Part shown: piece by piece, positions 38,801-46,946 of the stretch
How the letters are laid out: every line of letters begins with the position of its first letter
Numbering within the stretch: position 1 is the stretch's first letter
Assembly (NCBI GenBank): GCA_020628645.1
Contig: JAHDES010000001.1
Location: 186,001-250,000 of the forward strand
DNA: 64,000 bases
Reading direction: 5' to 3'
DNA from: Saprospiraceae bacterium
GTDB lineage: Bacteria; Bacteroidota; Bacteroidia; Chitinophagales; Saprospiraceae
The notes under the pieces: model-generated
What the model saw: only the letters and a program-made list of their open reading frames with translations
Told to the model about the DNA's origin: nothing
Database searches by the model: none
Program-made: the position numbers and the translations under genes

Positions 38801-41800
38801 GTCTGCTGGCACACCCGCTAAAGCAGGAGCCGTAGTATCTTCTATAGAAAATCGAGAAGTTGTAGTAGAAGGATTTCCACATTGATCAGTATACGTAAAG
38901 GTTACATCTACAAACCAATCACAATCATTAGCTGCAATGGTAGGATAAGTACCTGGTACAGCACCCATTCCTGTCATACCATCAGCATCTGTCCAAACGA
39001 TAGATTCATCTAATGGTTCACTACAAGCATCTGCTGCCATAGAATTCCCCATGGCATCAATCCATGCATTTAAAACGGTTTGATCGTCGCCACCACCACA
39101 TTCTTCGGTAATACTATTTGATGTTGGCATAATGGTAGGAGAAATATTATCTTCTATTACCAGTGACCCACTTAAATTACTTACTAATCCACAATCATCT
39201 GTAAGTGTATAATTTACAACTAATGTTCCTGTACCTCCACAAGTACCCGGTGTAAATGTCCCTGGAAAATCACTTGTTACAGTTACCGTTCCACAAGCAT
39301 CAGAAGCACATGCCATTAAAATAGACATATTATTATCATGCCAAGACTGTCCTGTTGTACCCGATACAAATCCGCCTCCTGTACATTCTTCTGTATTATC
39401 TAAACTAGGGCAAGAAGACACATCTGGTACAGTCGTATCTTGAATAGTAAAAGTAGCTGAGGTTGTTACTGTATTCCCACAATCATCTGTAGCAGTAAAT
39501 ATAACTGTTGCAGCGCCTGTTGCTCCACATAAATCGGAAAGTGCCGTGAAGTCATTTGACCATGTAACACCACCACAAGCATCAGAAGCAGCAGCACCTC
39601 CATTAGAAGCTAGCCATGCATTCAGATCAGCGGCATTTCCTGCTCCATCACACTCTACAGTCATGTTAGATGCAGGTGTATCTAATGTAGGATCAGTTGT
39701 ATCATCTATCGTAAAAGTTGCTGTTTCAGAAGCTGCATTTCCACAAGCATCTGTAGCAGTAAATATGACAAAAGTAGAACCTGTTGCTCCACATAAATCG
39801 GAAAGCGAGGTAAAATTATCTGAATAGGTAATTGTACTACAATCATCGGTAGCTGCACCTGTCGCTCCGCCAGAGTTAGCTGCTAACCAAGCGGTTAAAT
39901 CTGCAGTATTGCCAGAGCCATCACATTCTACTGTTAAATCATCAGGCGTATTTCCAGACCAATCTGGAGCAGTCGTATCTGTTATGGTGATTGTTTGTGT
40001 TTGTACATTAGAATTCCCACAATCATCTGTAAGTGTCCATGTACGTGTAATCACCATATTTGCAGGGCAAGCTGGCGTACCAGCAGCCACTACATCTGAA
40101 GATACGGCTTCTCTAGCTCCTCCATCTGCAACGCCTGTATCACATCCGTCTGCCTCATCTGTTACATCACCTGTATTGGCAGGAGCTGTTGATGCAGTAC
40201 AATCTATCGTAATATCTGCTGGAACAGTAAAGGTTGGATTAGTAGTATCTTGTATAGTAATGGTAGCCATAGCAGTTTCTGCATTACCACAAGGATCAGT
40301 AGCTGTAAAAGTTACAGTAGCTGTTCCTGTTGCTCCACATAAATCTGAGAGACCTGCATAATCATTGGTATAAGTTATCGTACCACAATCTGAAGCTGCA
40401 CCTGATACGCCCATAAATGCTGCGCCACCTTCATTAGCAGCTAACCAAGCTGTGATATCGGCTGCATTTCCTGCTCCATCACATTCTAGTGTCAAATCGT
40501 CTGGAGTATCATCCCAAACTGGAGCATCTGCATCTTCCACTACAAAATCTGCATCTGTCGTAGAAACATTACCACATAAATCTTCAAAGGTAAACATTAC
40601 CTGTACACGAGCAATTTCTGTTCCTGTACAAGTGCTTGCTTGCGCTGCAATTTCAGCTTCTACTGCTGCTCTTGCTGCTGCAAAACCTGTTACATAATCG
40701 TAAGCTGTACCATCAACTACAAGCGTAGTATCTGCTAATGTTGTTCCATTAGAACAAATATCAGAGGCTTCTGCATCTCCCAAAACGAATAACCATCCGT
40801 TTAGATCATTTACAAAATTGGCACAGCCTACTGTGATATCTCTAGCACCTGTATCAATTTCAGGTGGATTAGTATCACTTATTGTATAAGTAGCTGAACC
40901 TGTGATCGCACCATTACATTCATCTGTAAAGGTAAAATCAACTGTGTAGGTACCATCTGGACAAGGCATATTTAAAGCAGAAGCTGGATCAGCAGTAATA
41001 TCTGTACCTCCAACTGCTGCAGTAATGGTAATAAAACCACTACAGTTGTCATTGATCACTGCATTACCTCCCGTCGCTATCCAATCTGCAAATTGACTTC
41101 CTGCATTTCCAGTACCACTCATACAATCGGCAACGGCATCCTGAGGAGTAGTGGTGAAGGTTGGAGCTGAAGTGTCATCAACTGTTATTGTTTGTGACAA
41201 GTTAATCGTATTACCACAAGCATCTCCTATCACATATTCTCTTGTATATGTAGTAGGACAAGTTCCAAGCCCTATTTGGGTTGTTGTACTTGTTATGGTT
41301 AAATCCGCATCTGAAGAACAACCATCAGATATATCGCCCGAGCTTAATATCGCTTCAAAAGCCGCTATGGTTGTCGCTTCAGGATAATCTCCTAATGCAC
41401 ATACTGGTCCTGCAGGTGGTAATGAACCTCCATTAGGATTTGGTGCATCTGTATCAGCATTAACCACTATGGATTGGGTATATACAACTGAATTACCCGC
41501 TGCATCTGTAGCCGTCCAAGTACGCGTAAGCGTACCTCCTGCACATTGATCAGGTGTTGCTGAGATAACTGGTGTAATTGTTCCTAAAGCACCATCACAA
41601 TTATCCGTAGCTGTAATTGGTGCAACAATCGCAGGAATATCAGCTACACAATCGACGGTAGCATCAGCAGGTGTTGCACTTAATACTGGTGCAGTGCCAT
41701 CTCCGGCCTCTATAGAAAAAGGAACATCAAATTCCATCCCCATATTATCTACAATACGTACAGTTACAGTAATAGTCGCATCACCTGCACCAGGGTTTAC

Positions 41801-42103
41801 AGTTAGTGTTCGAATTGGATCAGTTGATGCCCCTGTTGCCGTTCCATCAAAAACAATTGACCCAATGATAGTCATACTTACTGCAGTAGAAGTACCTTCA
41901 TTGATTAGTGATGGAAAAAGTGGCCCCGCTGGCCCAGGTAAAGAAGGGGTAAAATCAAGTATAGCAGAACACGTACCTGGATCTGCTGTTATCATCTGAT
42001 TTTGAGGATCAAAACTGAATTGCGAAAATAATAAGTTAGAAGCACACATCATGGTTGCGAGCAACATGAATGTTTGCCTAAAGAATCGTAATCGGTTTTT
42101 CAT
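32828..42103 (-). CDS. Giant secreted adhesin with HYR/Ig-like repeats and T9SS type B sorting domain
   Basis: The 3,091-residue protein has an N-terminal signal peptide (MKNRLRFFRQ, hydrophobic core, ends LLFSQ). Its first half is an array of HYR-like repeats of about 85-120 residues with the pattern VECD...TATDDCGN...TITVQDTTAP. Two inserted jelly-roll-like domains follow (about residues 1490-1600 and 1730-1850), then Ig/PKD-like repeats (about 1900-2900), a tandem Ig-like domain (VISVIGNDFLP type) and a C-terminal CHU_C/gliding-motility domain (TPNGDGINDEF... to FLVLER). The last domain directs export and surface attachment by T9SS. Lysine is almost absent while Asp, Thr, Cys and Ala are abundant, suggesting a disulfide-rich or calcium-stabilised fibre. 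It is first in the porP/ompA series. Confidence 0.9.
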   Translation of the reverse strand: MKNRLRFFRQTFMLLATMMCASNLLFSQFSFDPQNQMITADPGTCSAILDFTPSLPGPAGPLFPSLINEGTSTAVSMTIIGSIVFDGTATGASTDPIRTLTVNPGAGDATITVTVRIVDNMGMEFDVPFSIEAGDGTAPVLSATPADATVDCVADIPAIVAPITATDNCDGALGTITPVISATPDQCAGGTLTRTWTATDAAGNSVVYTQSIVVNADTDAPNPNGGSLPPAGPVCALGDYPEATTIAAFEAILSSGDISDGCSSDADLTITSTTTQIGLGTCPTTYTREYVIGDACGNTINLSQTITVDDTSAPTFTTTPQDAVADCMSGTGNAGSQFADWIATGGNAVINDNCSGFITITAAVGGTDITADPASALNMPCPDGTYTVDFTFTDECNGAITGSATYTISDTNPPEIDTGARDITVGCANFVNDLNGWLFVLGDAEASDICSNGTTLADTTLVVDGTAYDYVTGFAAARAAVEAEIAAQASTCTGTEIARVQVMFTFEDLCGNVSTTDADFVVEDADAPVWDDTPDDLTLECDGAGNAADITAWLAANEGGAAFMGVSGAASDCGTITYTNDYAGLSDLCGATGTATVTFTATDPCGNAETAMATITIQDTTNPTFTVPADITIDCTASTAPANTGDVTDEADGCDTGVADGGAREAVSSDVVAAGTPACPANMVITRTWTLTDDCGNSNVQTQTITITDTTAPDWSGNTPDDLTVECDGSGNTADLTAWLAANSGGATGAATDDCSTITYSDNFTSLSDLCGATGSTFVIFTATDACGNAASETATFTIDDTTDPTLDTPASNMTVECDGAGNAADLNAWLASNGGAAASDACGGVTWSNDFTALSDLCGATGAATVIFTATDDCGNTVTTSATFTIQDTTVPDVSSCPSLDNTEECTGGGFVSGTTGQSWHDNNMSILMACASDACGTVTVTSDFPGTFTPGTCGGTGTLVVNYTLTDDCGLVSNLSGSLVIEDNISPTIMPTSNSITEECGGGDDQTVLNAWIDAMGNSMAADACSEPLDESIVWTDADGMTGMGAVPGTYPTIAANDCDWFVDVTFTYTDQCGNPSTTTSRFSIEDTTAPALAGVPADVTAECDAVPAPATPTATDDCDAMVDIVLVADTTAGVCPQAYTISRTWTATDDCGNTDIGVQVVTVEDTTAPTFTQPADVTIECDQNPDDLTITGDVTVVMDNCDMMPDTSYSDVVTPSLACPQESTITRTWTVTDACGNATSLIQTITVEDSTNPMLVDVPADTLVNCDAIPIAPSLTATDNCDNIVTVALNSVSTKGTDPDMCDFYDYTITRTWTATDDCGNSDVGVQVVTVQDTIRPVLSAMPADVTVECGDALITTPPTITASDNCDADPDLAFMEVSTAGACPSGYTVTRTWTAMDACGNDTMHVQVITVNDTQGPIFSNCLEDVTINTSDDGTGDCDVAYTFNAPIATDACSVDMSPCTATDIVAITGAADPNTIVDDVVLNFAVAGPATTAVGNVTLTIDFDQLDGEFGTVASTEYFFIQGEDGSALGQTIPATSQCSAPATTTISIPEADFNIWALDGTVTITLVPNDPGPGNGDEGINNICGGSNATGNLSYNCQTPPAGFTVTYNVDGGAEMPVTYPTISETFTGGTSVVTFTATDCAGNSSTCSFNVVINDDEDPSIGNCTLVNTAILAPDCTPQDVMLPRPSDIMDNCEVDSFTMMLTSGVHFPIVTFTEHPNIDGFVMDTAKMSFTSVIPPYPTGDATIEIYFQGDGDDLGASEEFFEVFGEDGMSLGVTTTATSVSCGTTPERVGTITVPYADLIMWIADGSIDLQVVPVIDNLSGFGNDGDWNNDDFGINPCVAPGTFAGTEINVNDGGNSVLQVRMSFPNPVISYCVEGATTIASTAFPADGSDPTVTLNPGANTIIYKVADAAGNIDSLCTAVYTVGDPTLPTPILSVTTSPSCPGDFVVIEDGQTYTGNPVWTWYLDNAPLGSNMGEDAIIGTTTSPSIFFQALPGNHDYYAIVTENVCTSAASASVTVVGGAAPAKPQIFASPNPVCSGDDFGLFLANSSPEWVSYVWTGSDGYGYNGQFPPSITGINNTSTTNNILTYILTVESFTGCTSSDTVLVEVRPLPETPSLNTNSPICNNDDIVLSTSATCDSYQWIGPNGASTGTLASYASTTTTPMTTVPFGSIGYAEGMWTVICISNNGCSAESAPSEVVISDPITAAPSNDGPACEGDDVQLSVADVPGAVSYVWSGPVAYSSMNQNPILSSISVFSAGVYTVTVTDANGCTGVGSTTVVVNTAPEVTAISVNPPDGTCVNGSDDILLEPTVTPADSGTYGYQWSGPGGFTSTSPTATIPNGTSADNGSYVLQVTNAAGCVSDAFTVVVDVRDEPTTPTVSLNDDELCVGDLLELTTNGYTGGTISYTWTTPSGTVTTATPSLTVSSVEVTDGGAYSVSVNVDGCDSNESASVSVTVTPVPMTPMVNGPTAVCEGDLIQLETDLIAGASYEWTGPAGFSASVHNPSVFPATAANAGAYSVRVLINGCPSAYSTALNVAVNPVPAAPTVENNGPICIDDTGAVLTLSVSSGTAIAGATYEWFDASTNNSLGSSGLSTSFNISDFGAYGEGVFDFYVVATLADCASGPSVPTSVIMNTIPSDIAFAGADQQVCDGLITNLNADAPSIGIGTWTQISGPAATIVTPNAPNSSITDLAGGNTYTFRWTLSNGACGDYSADDVSIVVSDGTQLAEAGGVVMICNGTTGNLAATAANAGNVGTWTQSATQSTLGVVIADPSDPNTAISGLVPGNTYEFTWTLSNSGCGDFASDIVQVMVEDNDLNAYAGEDIVECGNGDALISAESTASCTGLWSSPDPELVFADEISSTTVVMDLKVGENILVWTVDCGPCGVDSDTLVITYEDEPVAVPDVTTVAFNDTVSISVIGNDFLPENYSIRIIESPLSGSITQTGDGVWLYTHEGSDDTPDSFTYEVCSDACPDKCSSATVGINVEAEDCTIPTIITPNGDGINDEFVVECLFATGKYPNNSVIIFNQWGDEVFRAMPYNNDWGGTYNGEELPVGTYYYIVDFGDGSTEPQAGFLVLER

Positions 42104-42654
42104 AATTTACTATTAGTTAAAAAATGGGATTATTTCTTATTTTAGACTTAGGACAATTGGACATAGGACGTTGGACAAAAAAGTCTTATATACAGTGTCG
42201 AGCAAGTCTTACGTCTTATAAATAAGAAGTATAGAAATAAAAAACAGTATCTCTAAAGTAATCGGTGTAATCGGTCAGCCTATCGTAACGGTAATATTTC
42301 TAAAATCTTTTCTTATCGTGTATTTTATTCTTTTATTCTATCTGTATCGTAACCTACTTTGATAAAAAGTAGGTGTATATTCTATAAAAATTCAATCTAT
42401 TTAGGTAGCGTATTTCTTTAAACACATTGCAGTTATTTTTAATATATCAAAAACCACGCCTAATTGAAATACAAGTCATTTTATTGTATTTCAGTATTTA
42501 TTACATTTTGCTTTTTAAAATATCACTTTCAAGGTGAGCCTATAACTATTCTTTTTTCCAAAAGAAAAGTGAATAAAACAATGATTTCTACGCGTCACCA
42601 AAAAAAAAGTTGTATTATCGTTAGTAATAATTCGATAATTTTTAGTATACGTTA
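42104..42654. other. Long upstream region of the giant adhesin
   Basis: 551 bases with no supported gene. It holds a degenerate GGAC/GTCT repeat cluster (42144-42230), two exact tandem copies of GTAATCGGT (42258-42275) and a small hairpin CCTACTTT/AAAGTAGG (42353-42373). I found no TAnnTTTG box on the minus strand. The length suggests a regulated promoter. Confidence 0.5.
42258..42275. promoter_or_regulatory. Tandem 9-bp direct repeat upstream of the adhesin
   Basis: GTAATCGGT occurs twice head to tail, about 155-172 bases before the adhesin start. Tandem direct repeats upstream of a regulated gene can bind dimeric activators; no regulator is assigned. Confidence 0.35.
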
Positions 42655-42840
42655 TTATTCTTCTTCGGAAAGGGGATGATTAGTGGTAAGTTTTTTATCG
42701 GCTACTGTTTCATCAAGATAGGCATTGAGGTCTTCAACTTTTATAGTTGAGCTGATTTCTCCAAATTCGTTGATGTGTATCTTGAAGTCGTTTATTGCCT
42801 TTTTATCTTTAGATGATTTCTTCTTTTTTTGTTTTGCCAT
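42655..42840 (-). CDS. Small conserved-looking protein, lysine-rich N-terminus
   Basis: The 61-residue protein starts with a basic run (AKQKKKKSSKDKK) followed by INDFKIHINEFGEISSTIKV and an acidic C-terminus (PLSEEE). I recall short proteins of this pattern (basic start, then INEFGE and a DLNxYL segment) in Bacteroidota, without known function. It has no signal peptide or membrane segment. It is divergent from the TrpF-like gene and would be transcribed towards the adhesin. A chance frame of this length is possible, but the ordered charge pattern and good start favour a gene. Confidence 0.6.
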   Translation of the reverse strand: MAKQKKKKSSKDKKAINDFKIHINEFGEISSTIKVEDLNAYLDETVADKKLTTNHPLSEEE

Positions 42841-42997
42841 CTTTTTGAAATTTAATTAAACCCTCAATTAGATTACGAAAACAAACTAGAAGATGTTCTA
42901 TCTCATCTGCACTATTAACGATCCATATTTTCAATTCGCTTCCTTGAACACTAAATTTTATAGTATTTTTATTCTTTTATTCATAAAATGATGTTCA

Positions 42998-43639
42998 ATG
43001 CTCAAAACTTCTATAAAGGCAGGCAGTATTACTAATCTTACCGATGCAAGGTATTTTGCAGCTTGGGAGGTGGAATGGTTAGGTTTTAATCTTGAACCTG
43101 ACTCGCCTGATTTTATTTTACCTATTGAAATGAAAGCGATCCGCGAATGGGTAGAGGGGCCTAAAATTGTAGGAGAATTCCATTCTTCTTCGGTTGAAAC
43201 CATACAAGAAGCGATTATTCAGTTGTCTCTTGATGCCATTCAGTGTGCTATGGAAATGGATGAAGCGAGCTTACAAAAAATCAAAGATGTAGCAATCATC
43301 AAAGAAATTGTAGTAAAAGATGAAGATGAAGCAATCGATTTAATCGAGTATCATATCAATAAGTACAGTCCTTATGTCGATATTTTTTTGATAGATTTTG
43401 AAAAAAATGGAATTTCATCACAAGAATTATCGACTGAGACGATTGATTTTTTAAAACAAATCTGTGCTGCTCATACTATTATATTCGCAATTTCGATTCC
43501 TTCTAATGAAGTGCTCTCGTTTTTAGATACTGTTCAGGCAAAAGGATTACACCTAAAAGGAGGAGCAGAAGAAAAGGTGGGCTTCAAATCATATGATGAA
43601 CTCGATGAAATCTTTGAAGTACTAGAAATTCTGGTTTAA
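42998..43639 (+). CDS. Phosphoribosylanthranilate isomerase (TrpF)-like protein, probably non-catalytic for TrpF
   Basis: The 213-residue protein has a TIM-barrel pattern matching TrpF. Its start LKTSIKAGSITNLTDARYFA aligns with the TrpF opening in which KICGIT holds the general-base Cys. Here the Cys is replaced by Ala or Gly, so normal isomerase chemistry is unlikely. An Asp in DIFLIDFEKNG is near the general acid position, and the phosphate-binding end (LHLKGGAEEKVGF) is only partly like SGGL. No other trp genes are nearby. It is followed 62 bases later by the prolyl oligopeptidase gene. It may have been recruited to another role. Confidence 0.7.
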   Translation: MLKTSIKAGSITNLTDARYFAAWEVEWLGFNLEPDSPDFILPIEMKAIREWVEGPKIVGEFHSSSVETIQEAIIQLSLDAIQCAMEMDEASLQKIKDVAIIKEIVVKDEDEAIDLIEYHINKYSPYVDIFLIDFEKNGISSQELSTETIDFLKQICAAHTIIFAISIPSNEVLSFLDTVQAKGLHLKGGAEEKVGFKSYDELDEIFEVLEILV

Positions 43640-43701
43640 TCAACCTTTTATTTCAACACCTGTCTTTCTAAATATTATACAACTAATCAAATCTAATCAA
43701 A

Positions 43702-45789
43702 ATGAAAAACTTTTACTCCCTAGCTTTCGTTATAACGGCTATGTTAACAACAAGTATTACCACTATCGCTCAAATGGATTTTCAACCACCCAAAACCACC
43801 ATCAAGTCAGTAGTAGATGATTTACATGGTTTCCAATTAACAGATAATTATCAATGGCTTGAAGATAAAGAAGATCAGGCCGTAATAGACTGGACTCGAC
43901 AACAGCATGATTTTACCATGGACTATTTGAATACCACTTCTAAAGAAGTAGCTGGTTTAAAAGAAGAAATCGCTGCTTATATTGATCGTGATATTACAGG
44001 ACCCATTTTTTTAGCTGGGGAACGTCAATTTTTCTACGTCAAGAAAAAAGGAGAGCAACAATATAAATTGTATACTCGTCTCGATGGAAAAGATGTATTA
44101 ATTTTTGATCCTATGAAAATTGATGAAACGGGTTTATCTGCTATCTCAGGAGTCAATTTCACCAAAGAAGGCGAAAAAGTGGCTATTGGTGTTCAAAATA
44201 AAGGGGCTGAAATTAGTACCTATCGTATAGTTGATACCAAAACTGGCGAAATCTTAGGCGATCCTATTGAAGGGCTTCGTGGTTTCACTTGGACCAAAGA
44301 TGAAAAACATGCCTATATATACGTAGGAACAAAAGAAATGCTAGAACAGCAAATTCCAATCAAAACTTATTTGCATAAAATTGGAACCGATCGTAGAAAA
44401 GATAATTTCCTTTTCGCGCCTAAGGATGCTAAAAATTTCATGTCGATTTATGATGCCCGCTATAGCGATGTCACCTTTATCTCTGAAGGCGATTTCTATA
44501 GCAATACCTTAAAAATGCGTAAAACAGGATCTGATGATGAACCAGTAACTGTTTATAGCAGCGACAAAAATCGCACAAGTGCCTATGCATTGGATAATAA
44601 AATCTATTTTATGACCAATGATGATGCCCCTAATTTCAAATTGATGGTAGCAGATAAAGCCCGTCCAAAATTTGAAAATTGGAAAACTCTATTGCCTGAA
44701 AAAGAAACGGTACTAGAAAATTATGTCATCACTCCTGATTACTTGATAGTACAAGACAAAAAAGATGTGGTCAGTCGATTATCTGCTTATGATCACAATG
44801 GAAATTTTTTAAAAGAAATTCCTCTTCCAGAAGTAGGTAATGTAGGAAGCATGTCTTACCATAAAAAATCAAATACACTTTATGTTAATCTAAGTACGTT
44901 TACTGCGCCTACCAAAATTTACACCCTTGACGGAAAAACCTTAGAATGGAAATTGTATTTTACGAGAGATGTTCCTTTAGATACCGATAATATTGAAGCA
45001 AGCATTAAATTTTATACCTCTAAAGATGGTACACGTGTTCCTATTTTTGTGATGCACCAAAAAGGAATTGAATTAGACGGAAGTCATCCTACTTTATTGT
45101 ATGGCTATGGTGGTTTCAATGTAGGAATGTCTCCTAATTACATTGGTTTAGCCGCTACTTTTGTTAATCGTGGAGGCGTATATGCGATTGCTTGTATTCG
45201 AGGAGGAGATGAATATGGTGAACAATGGCATGAAGATGGAATGCTAACAAAAAAGCAAAATTGTTTTGATGATTTTATTGCTGCAGGTGAATATTTAATT
45301 GCAGAAGGCTATACCACGAATGAAAAATTAGGTATTCGTGGAGGTAGTAATGGTGGCTTATTAGTGGGTGCTATGGTCACACAACGTCCAGATTTATTTA
45401 AAGCAGCCATCTGTGCCGTGCCTTTATTGGATATGATTCGCTATCATAAATTTTTGATCGCTCGCTATTGGATTCCTGAATATGGTGATCCTGACAAAAA
45501 AGAAGATTTCCAAAATCTTTTGACTTATTCCCCTTACCACAATATTCGTATGGGTTTAAATGCGCCAACTACTTTGGTCATCGCTGGTGAAAATGATACG
45601 CGTGTTGATCCTTTACATGCGAAAAAATTTGTAGCTGCCTTACAAAATAATCCTGGTCAAATTAATCCTATTTTACTCTACATGGATTATGACAGTGGAC
45701 ATGGTAGTGGAAAATCTACAGAACAAACTATTAAAGATTTGGTCTTTCAATATCAATTTATGATGAATCAATTGGGGATTGTAGAGTAA
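43702..45789 (+). CDS. Prolyl oligopeptidase family serine peptidase (S9A)
   Basis: The 695-residue enzyme cleaves short peptides after proline. It has a signal peptide (cleaved near TTIAQ), so it acts in the periplasm or outside. An N-terminal segment (YQWLEDKEDQAVIDWTRQQH) is typical of S9A, followed by a seven-bladed propeller (about 90-430) and an alpha/beta hydrolase domain with the triad Ser near 549 (GGSNGG), Asp near 632 (ENDTRVDP) and His near 667 (SGHGSG). The length is standard (about 700). A strong terminator follows. Confidence 0.93.
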   Translation: MKNFYSLAFVITAMLTTSITTIAQMDFQPPKTTIKSVVDDLHGFQLTDNYQWLEDKEDQAVIDWTRQQHDFTMDYLNTTSKEVAGLKEEIAAYIDRDITGPIFLAGERQFFYVKKKGEQQYKLYTRLDGKDVLIFDPMKIDETGLSAISGVNFTKEGEKVAIGVQNKGAEISTYRIVDTKTGEILGDPIEGLRGFTWTKDEKHAYIYVGTKEMLEQQIPIKTYLHKIGTDRRKDNFLFAPKDAKNFMSIYDARYSDVTFISEGDFYSNTLKMRKTGSDDEPVTVYSSDKNRTSAYALDNKIYFMTNDDAPNFKLMVADKARPKFENWKTLLPEKETVLENYVITPDYLIVQDKKDVVSRLSAYDHNGNFLKEIPLPEVGNVGSMSYHKKSNTLYVNLSTFTAPTKIYTLDGKTLEWKLYFTRDVPLDTDNIEASIKFYTSKDGTRVPIFVMHQKGIELDGSHPTLLYGYGGFNVGMSPNYIGLAATFVNRGGVYAIACIRGGDEYGEQWHEDGMLTKKQNCFDDFIAAGEYLIAEGYTTNEKLGIRGGSNGGLLVGAMVTQRPDLFKAAICAVPLLDMIRYHKFLIARYWIPEYGDPDKKEDFQNLLTYSPYHNIRMGLNAPTTLVIAGENDTRVDPLHAKKFVAALQNNPGQINPILLYMDYDSGHGSGKSTEQTIKDLVFQYQFMMNQLGIVE

Positions 45790-45816
45790 GTGTATTACCG
45801 ATATCCAAAATAAATT

Positions 45817-45824
45817 TATCTTTA
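45817..45824 (+). promoter_or_regulatory. Possible -7 box (TATCTTTA) directly before a hairpin
   Basis: Resembles TAnnTTTG with a final A. It touches the perfect hairpin at 45825-45860 and lies 59 bases before the aldo/keto reductase start. Confidence 0.3.
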
Positions 45825-45867
45825 CAAGTGTCAATTTCTAGTCTGAGAAATTGACACTTGTCTTTTT
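45825..45867 (+). terminator. Perfect 15-bp Rho-independent terminator after prolyl oligopeptidase
   Basis: CAAGTGTCAATTTCT (45825-45839), loop AGTCTG, exact complement AGAAATTGACACTTG (45846-45860), then TCTTTTT. The strongest terminator in the window. Confidence 0.93.
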
Positions 45868-45882
45868 ATAAAAAAACTATTT

Positions 45883-46890
45883 ATGCAATATCGACCCATT
45901 GGCAAAAGTGGCTTAATCACTTCTACCCTCACTTTAGGAAGTATGATTTTTGGCGAACAATCGGATCGTTCTACGCCAAAAAAAGAAGCATTAGAAATTA
46001 TTGATAAATTCATTGATGCAGGAGGCAATCATATTGATACTGCTGATGTTTATGCTGCTGGACGATCCGAAGAAATCGTAGGTTTATCTTTAAAAAACAG
46101 ACGTTCTGATATTATCGTATCTACCAAAGTTCGTTTTCCGACCAGAAAAGATGTCAATGCACAAGGATTGTCACGTATGCATATCATGGAGGGTGTACAT
46201 ACTAGTTTACAACGATTGCAAACAGGCTATATTGACTTGCTTTATTTGCATTGTTTTGATCCTATTACTCCATTAGAGGAAACTATTCGAGCATTGGAAG
46301 ACCTCATCAGAAGTGGAAAAGTGCGTTATATCGGCATCTCCAATTTTAAAGCATGGCAACTCATGAAAGTGCAAGGATTGACACAACAATTGAACACCAA
46401 TCCTTTTATCGCCGCTCAATATCAATATAGCCTTGTAAAAAGAGATATGGAATATGAATTCTTTGATTTACTTGAATCGGAAGGTATTGGTTTATTGCCA
46501 TGGGGACCACTTGGTGGAGGCTTCTTAACAGGAAAATATACGAAAGATGGGCCTACAACAGGAAGAATTGCAACGACTGCCGAAGAAACAGAGGAATCTT
46601 GGGCGCGTAGAAATAACGAAAAAAACTGGGCTATCATGGAAGGTGTTCAAACGATTGCTCAAGCTCATAATACCACCCCTTCTCAAATTGCCTTGGCATG
46701 GATTTTATCTAAAAAGATAGTTTCTTCTATCATTATAGGCGTGCGTACGATGGAACAACTTATTGATAATTTACAAGCAAAAGATTTAGTTTTATCTTCT
46801 AGTGAACTAGCAGAATTAGATCAGCTTAGTGCTTTACCCGAATTATATCCATACCGTATGATTGATGCTTATGGAAGTAGAAATTTATAG
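45883..46890 (+). CDS. Aldo/keto reductase
   Basis: The 335-residue NADPH-dependent oxidoreductase has a TIM barrel. The catalytic tetrad is readable: Asp and Tyr in DTADVYAAGRSEE, Lys in STKVRF and His in YLHCFDP. The segment SGKVRYIGISNF and the C-terminal IIIGVRTMEQLIDN are typical of the YajO/Kv-beta-like (AKR11/12) branch. It is cytosolic and the substrate is unknown. It starts 16 bases after the terminator T-run, so it needs its own promoter; the TATCTTTA just before the hairpin is a candidate only if the terminator is read through. Confidence 0.92.
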   Translation: MQYRPIGKSGLITSTLTLGSMIFGEQSDRSTPKKEALEIIDKFIDAGGNHIDTADVYAAGRSEEIVGLSLKNRRSDIIVSTKVRFPTRKDVNAQGLSRMHIMEGVHTSLQRLQTGYIDLLYLHCFDPITPLEETIRALEDLIRSGKVRYIGISNFKAWQLMKVQGLTQQLNTNPFIAAQYQYSLVKRDMEYEFFDLLESEGIGLLPWGPLGGGFLTGKYTKDGPTTGRIATTAEETEESWARRNNEKNWAIMEGVQTIAQAHNTTPSQIALAWILSKKIVSSIIIGVRTMEQLIDNLQAKDLVLSSSELAELDQLSALPELYPYRMIDAYGSRNL

Positions 46891-46946
46891 AGATTATTGA
46901 TGATAAGATTAACATTCATTCGTCCTTTTAGCAAGGTATTTTTTTG

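Noticed and set aside
32828-42103. Adhesin repeats as a CRISPR-like or tandem DNA repeat array
   Set aside because: The units are 85-120 codons long and diverged at DNA level; they are protein domain repeats, not short direct repeats with spacers.
42998-43203. Minus-strand 81-codon frame overlapping the TrpF-like gene (42958-43203)
   Set aside because: It lies opposite the start of the TrpF-like barrel and shows no domain; shadow.
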